Under the pieces are notes generated by a model. The model saw only the letters and a list, made by a program, of their open reading frames with translations. It made no database searches and was not told the origin of the DNA. From positions 248,001 through 312,000 of the forward strand of contig NHZP01000047.1 in NCBI GenBank assembly GCA_003313425.1: a stretch of DNA of 64,000 nucleotides, in the 5' to 3' direction. Made by a program: the position numbers and the translations under genes. Below are positions 59,427 through 64,000 of the stretch, piece by piece. The DNA is from Pseudopyrenochaeta lycopersici. Lineage: Eukaryota; Ascomycota; Dothideomycetes; Pleosporales; Pseudopyrenochaetaceae. Within the stretch, counting starts at the first letter, position 1. Every line of letters begins with the position of its first letter.

Positions 59427-59555
59427 TTACATGACCGTACACGGAATGCAGCAGCAACTGCAGTCATCGGTACTGATGCAGGAGCACTTGCCGCCCTGAG
59501 GCTTGACAATCGAGCCGGCGGTCGTGGATATGGAGTTCGTAGTTGAGGCAGGCAT
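59427..59555 (-). CDS. Cysteine-rich metallothionein-like small ORF
   Basis: A 42-codon ATG frame from 59555 starts MPASTTNSISTTAGSIVKPQ and ends GGKCSCISTDDCSCCCIPC then TVM. Seven Cys fall within 16 residues (positions 24-39), in C-x-C, C-x-CCC and C-x2-C spacing, with no aromatic residue after Met1. That is the kind of composition seen in small fungal metallothioneins, which buffer Cu, Zn or Cd in the cytosol. Classical fungal Cu-metallothioneins have a more regular C-x-C series, and here the cluster is C-terminal, so the family call is tentative. The frame is open further upstream, but only from a TTG. The C-terminus might be extended by an intron that I cannot define. Confidence 0.4.
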   Translation of the reverse strand: MPASTTNSISTTAGSIVKPQGGKCSCISTDDCSCCCIPCTVM

Positions 59556-60089
59556 GTTGGTTAATGACGGTTTTCTCGAGAGGAATAGGTGGTCAGGAAG
59601 ATGTAAAGAGGGCGAATGTTGCACGGAGGTCAAGATAGTGGTATCGCGATAGACTTTAGCGTTGTTAGCTTAGGTCGACAGACTAGGGTCGGCGACAATT
59701 CCACGACTTACAGTGCTTAAATGTATTGGAAAATACAAACGTTCGACCTAGTGTTGTGCGAATGAGATATCAAGGAGTTAAAGAGGATAAAGGATACTTC
59801 CAAGAGGGTTGTTCAGCCCTGATTCATCTGACGCGGCGCTAACCAATCATAGCTTGGCGCAGTTACAGGATGACGTTGCGATTGTGGCAGTGAAAATGAG
59901 TGTGGCGTCCTCGTCAAGGATCCGTTCAACGCGGAAAAGCAGTAATTGAATAGGCTCGAGACGCTGTATGAAATATCATTTGAACGTTAAATCTATTCAT
60001 AGCTCAAAAAATTCCTCCATGGTTGAGCCCAAGGTATTACCCCCAGCAAAGTTTGCAAATGATCGCGTCCATGACTGGTCGAATGACCC
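59556..60089. other. Intergenic region
   Basis: This is the promoter side of the cysteine-rich ORF and the 3' flank of Lsb5. No further coding region is seen. Confidence 0.45.
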
Positions 60090-61844
60090 TCAAACATCTC
60101 TCCAGGTTGGCTGATTCTTCTCTGCCCATGGTGTTTTGACGGCTGTTCCATGTTAGCAAATCGTTGCGAAGCAGGCAAAAGAGCGTACCATTTTGGTCAC
60201 CGAACGGGTCATCTTCGTCGACTTCAGGCTCACTGTCCGGATCAGCCCGTTGCTTTCCAAGTGCTGGTGCTGGTGGCATAGGAATGCTTGTTGGTCGCGG
60301 TGGTTTCTTCGGTGCCGTTTCATTGATGCTCAGTCCAGCCATGGCCGATTCGGCAGAAGGAGATGTGCTCAGGTCATTTTCGTTATCGCTGTCGCTGTCA
60401 TCATCGATGCTCTTGTCCATGACCTCAAATGCCATGAGCCCCTTGACAAGCTCGTCGTTGGCATTAAGAAGGCCACCGATATATTGTTCAGACTCTACCA
60501 GGTGAATGTAGCGCAAGATTTCGCGACGAAGTTGTTTGCAGGTTTCAAACCGCCGCATAACCTCGGGATTGTCACTGACGCGCTGCTGCTCTCGGTTTAT
60601 GAGTTGCAATCCGTTCAGTAAATTGGTGCTGGCAACATTGGCTGAAGCTATAGTTTCAAGAAGGTGACCCTTTTCCTTTTCCAAGTTGAAAGCCTTAGAC
60701 CGATATTTCTTGTCTTTCTTGTCCCTCTTGAAAATCGATGTACTGGACTGCGGAGCAGTAGCTCCGAGAGCAACAGGCCTACTCGTTGATGAAGACGCGT
60801 ACTGTGGCTCGGACCGCCTTGTTTTGGGTGGTGAAGGTGGAGGTGAATGCTCTTCACGCTCACGCGCTACCTCAGCGTCTTGTTGTCGAACGATGCGAGA
60901 CTGCTGCGGCTGAGGACGCTTCGTGCGTGGAAGCTCCTTATGGAGTGCTGCGATTCGCTCGAGACCGGGTGTCCCTTTGTATGCCACAGCCCACTGCCTG
61001 AAGAGAACGTTTACTTTTTGCCGCACTTCGGCATCGACCATATCGTCTCTGGCTAATATGCGTAATCGTTCAAGAAGTGGCTCGTCTGCGAAAGCCTTCT
61101 GAAACCTAGTGCCAGCATTTGAAATGAGTGCATCTAAGATGACCAATGCACGAATCTGACGATGTACGCTTCCGTACTTGCTAGATCTGCCGTTAGACAG
61201 TCATCGGGGCGAAAGATTGTCAATCTCTTACAGCTTTTTCCGAAGAGCTCGGGCTGCTTCTGTAGGACCAGAGGATTGAATTCGAATGACTTCGATAAGG
61301 TCGACGACACCACCAATGTCCTGGATTGTCAGAAATCTTGCAGAATGAATAATTCAAGCACTGACTTACATTTTCCTCGTACTGCTCACTTGTCAATCGC
61401 TCGATCTGCACTGTGACCGCCGAGAAAGCGTGTTTCTATTGCCGAAGGCACAGTGTCAGTACTTTGTGTCAAGGGCCAATGGATTTCTTAGATCCACCTA
61501 TGAATTCGGTGGCTTATGAGAGGTAATTTGGAGGTGGCCTTGGAGGAAGATGCACTCAAGCTATGCTTCTGCAGTACGAAAAAGGCCTTGATAATGGAGC
61601 AAGATCAATGTAAGAAAGTGGGAAAGTGAATAAAGAGTCTAGCCATTGACTATATGCTCAGAGTCCGCATGAAACGAGCTTGGACGTGGACCTAAATCCA
61701 TGCTAGGTCGGTGAGAAAGAGAGAGTGTTGAGGAACGTTGAATGGTACCCAAACAAAGGGTAGGGTAGAAGAAAGTGGTTTCAAGGATGCGGTATTGGAG
61801 CTGATATACTCTGTAATCGGATTTCTAACTGAACTTACCGGCAT
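60090..61844 (-). CDS. lsb5: Lsb5-like VHS-GAT endocytic adaptor
   Basis: Model: exons 61844-61839 (ATGCCG), 61435-61370, 61320-61232, 61180-60189 and 60142-60090, giving 401 aa. Introns 2-4 (49, 51 and 46 nt) are firm. The third acceptor is the TAG at 61181, giving RKKLKYGSVHRQ. The first intron (403 nt) and the six-base first exon are inferred, because exon 2 follows a TAG acceptor with no in-frame ATG. The last intron replaces a readthrough tail by NAVKTPWAEKNQPTWRDV. Residues about 5-130 are a VHS superhelix (VTVQIERLTSEQYEEN; VDLIEVIRIQSSGPTEAARA; LVILDALISNAGTRFQKAF). About 195-275 is a GAT-like three-helix bundle, then an acidic stretch and a proline-rich segment (PPRPTSIPMPPAPA). Yeast Lsb5 binds Las17/WASP, Sla1 and ubiquitin at cortical actin patches, linking actin to endocytosis. 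The proline-rich part would suit SH3 contacts. Confidence 0.88.
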
Positions 61845-62520
61845 TATGAGATATCTCTGAGCGAGAACCAGTTCGCCAGCACTTGATATTTGTGATTGTA
61901 AAGTCACACAATTTCCGCTTCAAATGGAACCCTCTCCAACTCGGTTGTTTTGAGGCACACTGAGGTAGAGGCACAATCCGCGTTCACCCTGTGCCTGAAT
62001 GAGGGGCACGAATGTGAACGTCCGGTGTTACGGATAAGCGTAAATCAGACTTCAAAGGAGTTAGGAAAATCTGGAAGGAACTGGCGTAGGTATTTAGGAA
62101 GTCTAGTAAATTGTCGACGTTGGAGAGCTAAATAGAGCTAAATCCTCGGGTTGATTGTAGCTTCTAGAGTGAATGAAGCTGCCTTGGTTTGGCACTGCCC
62201 GGTTGCACCTGCCCCGCGTTTTAGTGGGGTTGAGTAAGCGGTAGCTCATTCACGCGTCGCGCGACCTCTTCAATCATGAGTCCTCTCACCTCACCCTTCA
62301 CCCACTTTCGTTGATGCCATCGTCATAGATGTAGCAAATATGGCAGATGTCCTGTATCGCGATAGGGGCAAGGAAATAGTGAAAGAAAAACATATAGGTG
62401 GCGACGCGTGAGAAGCCCCAAGCGCGTCTGCTCGTTATTCTCTTCATCATTCGTTACTTTGTTCAGCCATGAACTAACATAACGGTATCAGCCATCTTAT
62501 ATCAATTCCTGTCTCCTCAG
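61845..62520. other. Divergent promoter region; first exon of the plus-strand gene probably inside
   Basis: This lies between Lsb5 (-) and the plus-strand gene at the window end. The plus-strand gene lacks an ATG in its main exon, so its start must lie here. A frame MADVLYRDRGKEIVKEKHI at 62340 is one candidate, but its donor (GTGGCG) is weak. Acceptor-like CTAACATAACGGTATCAG ends at 62491, and CTGTCTCCTCAG ends at 62520. Confidence 0.4.
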
Positions 62521-63968
62521 GTTTCACAGCCATCAATCTCCAACCAACGCAGCTTCTCCCGCTCCAATCATCGCCGACACTATCGAACCAATCGGGCCAG
62601 GCGCGAAGCAGGCTGACCAGCGACGACAGACGGCAACATAACCCAGCAGTCGCTCAATACCTTGGGCTTGGGAATATAAATGAGCCTACGCATCTCGAGA
62701 AGTATGCGCCATTACCGGCTGTGCCCGAAAGCATATATCCTAAGCTCAAGCTCAAGCGACGATTGCTGCCCGATGGTGGTGATGTACTGAGCCGCAAAAG
62801 GACGAACGGTGGTGACAAACATGTCCCAAATCAGAGGCCTGCACCTGAAATTGTTCACGTGACGAAGTCTTCCCCCAAGCCCATGAGCACTAGGTCAACT
62901 CCCCATGTATTCGAGGTTCTGAAGCCATACCCGGTCGGGGTATCTAATTCTCGGATGCATCCTGCAGAAGAGACAACTCTTGCCAGCTCTCATCAAAATG
63001 CGCCCCATCATGTTGCCCAGAGCACCACAATTTGCAACTCTCGCCCTCCAAGAATCCTGGCGGTTAGTCAGGATGCCATGCTAGTTCCACCCATCAAGGA
63101 CCTTATTTGTCTCCAGCTGTCTGATCTCAAAGCTAACGATTACGATACTAATAGCCTCACCCAGTTCGACTCCAGCTCGCCTCAGCATCGAATCGGAAGT
63201 TCAACGTTTGACGACGACGACTATTTCAACAATGATATCAGCAACGATGATCTTTTGATGCTAAATTTCCATACTGCCAACATGTTTTTAGACGCTGCTG
63301 TTAATGAAATTTCAGTCTCACCCGTCAAGTCCAGTATGAATGACCTCAAACGCAACAATTCTGATCTAGGCTCATCGTCAGACGATGTGGCTGTCTCCAC
63401 GGAAGATATCAATACCGGAGTTCCTGAGAGCCTCTCAGCGCAGACCGTCTCGCCAGTAATTTTGACGAATAGACAACTGGCGGCGAATCGTGATGATCAC
63501 TCGATGGACGCTCGCAAACCAATCGTTAGGCCGTCTTTCGCAAGCCCGGTTCGCGAACGCTCGCCTGTCGTAGGCCTTTCCTCAATAACGCTTCTGAGGA
63601 CCTGTTTTCGCATTGGCGAGGCCATCAATCAGAGCTGTCAGGCGGCGAGGTCAGGCCAGCACATCATCATCGAGCTCAATGCAAGAGTGCTTCACTCCCA
63701 GCGGACTGGTACAAAGCAATATTTCACATTCTGCGATCTCTTCCACACCAAGGCTCCCTATATCAAGGCGGTATACGATGCGTCTATTTGGAGATTAGTG
63801 CAGCTTTTCGAGCATGACAGCAGACGTCTGCTACAGACAGGGAAAATATGTCGGTGCATTGGCACTATGCGGCGGGATGGCAAAGAGTGGGTGATGACTG
63901 TTTTGAACATATGGGAAGCGACATGGGAAGATGTAAGGTGGGTTGAGGGTATTGTGAGTAGTAAGTAG
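62521..63968 (+). CDS. Conserved uncharacterised fungal protein (5' exon unresolved)
   Basis: The main exon is open from about 62476 to the stop at 63968, but its first long stretch has no ATG. It probably begins at an acceptor (62520 or 62491) after an unidentified first exon. From 62521 it encodes about 482 residues. The first 330 are disordered (Ser/Asn/Pro/His-rich, with acidic FDDDDYFNNDISNDDLL). The last 125 are folded: LRTCFRIGEAINQSCQAARS, IIIELNARVLHSQRT, KQYFTFCDLFHTKAPYIKAV, then CRCIGTMRRDGKEWVMTVLN and IWEATWEDVRWVEGIV. The alternating β-strands with a central helix suggest an OB-fold-like domain, perhaps DNA-associated. That is my inference from pattern; no named family is claimed. 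It shares the promoter region with Lsb5. Confidence 0.65.
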
Positions 63969-64000
63969 GAGTGTTATCAACTGAAGGCATAAGATTTAAG

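Overview
The window looks like nuclear DNA of a filamentous ascomycete (Pezizomycotina, probably Dothideomycetes; the class is an inference). The evidence is many genes on both strands with short GT..AG introns (mostly 45-85 nt, often with a CTAAC-type branch point before the acceptor), wide intergenic spacing, and a typical fungal gene set: an HMT1-type vacuolar ABC transporter, two microsomal P450s, a GMC flavo-oxidoreductase, an MFS sugar transporter, Nse2/Mms21, Lsb5, a mitochondrial carrier and a mitochondrial bL33. There are no prokaryotic features, rRNA or CRISPR, and I could not support any tRNA or intact transposon.

Layout. 1-4.2 kb: no recognisable gene. 4.2-10.7 kb (-): a giant secreted Ser/Thr-rich surface protein (about 2,100 aa, three exons) with a five-copy 102-bp in-phase tandem repeat. 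11.8-12.4 kb (+): a small protein with an N-terminal lipidation motif resembling LAMTOR1/Ego1. 13.1-14.6 kb (-): a six-cysteine zinc-binding protein of unknown function. 17.0-19.7 kb (+): HMT1-like half ABC transporter. 20.7-22.5 kb (+): P450. 23.1-23.6 kb (-): PEBP-family protein. 23.6-32 kb is sparse, holding one conserved hypothetical gene (27.7-28.4 kb) and weak small ORFs. 32.0-32.7 kb (+): a three-exon MYND-finger gene whose exons are all short. 33.7-43.2 kb: P450 (-), GMC oxidoreductase (-), mitochondrial ribosomal protein bL33m (+, 58 aa in three exons, again easily missed) and an MFS sugar transporter (+). 44.2-49.6 kb (-): a six-exon, about 1,713-aa coiled-coil protein whose layout resembles a synaptonemal-complex transverse filament or other filament/scaffold protein. 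51.2-54.3 kb (+): a small single-pass membrane protein and the SUMO ligase Nse2. 56.2-57.3 kb (+): oxoglutarate/malate-type carrier. 57.7-58.2 kb (-): two-helix membrane protein. 59.4-59.6 kb (-): cysteine-rich, metallothionein-like small ORF. 60.1-61.8 kb (-): Lsb5 (VHS-GAT). 62.5-64.0 kb (+): conserved C-terminal domain protein whose first exon is unresolved.

How they fit together. Most are unrelated housekeeping genes: Lsb5 in endocytosis, Nse2 in the Smc5/6 complex, a carrier and bL33m in mitochondria, and the Ego1-like protein at the vacuole or endosome for TORC1. The P450, GMC oxidoreductase and sugar-type MFS transporter at 33.7-43.2 kb could be a small catabolic or secondary-metabolism neighbourhood, but bL33m sits inside it and no backbone synthase is visible, so this is only an inference. 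The most distinctive loci are the repeat-rich surface protein, the coiled-coil protein and the genes made entirely of short exons.
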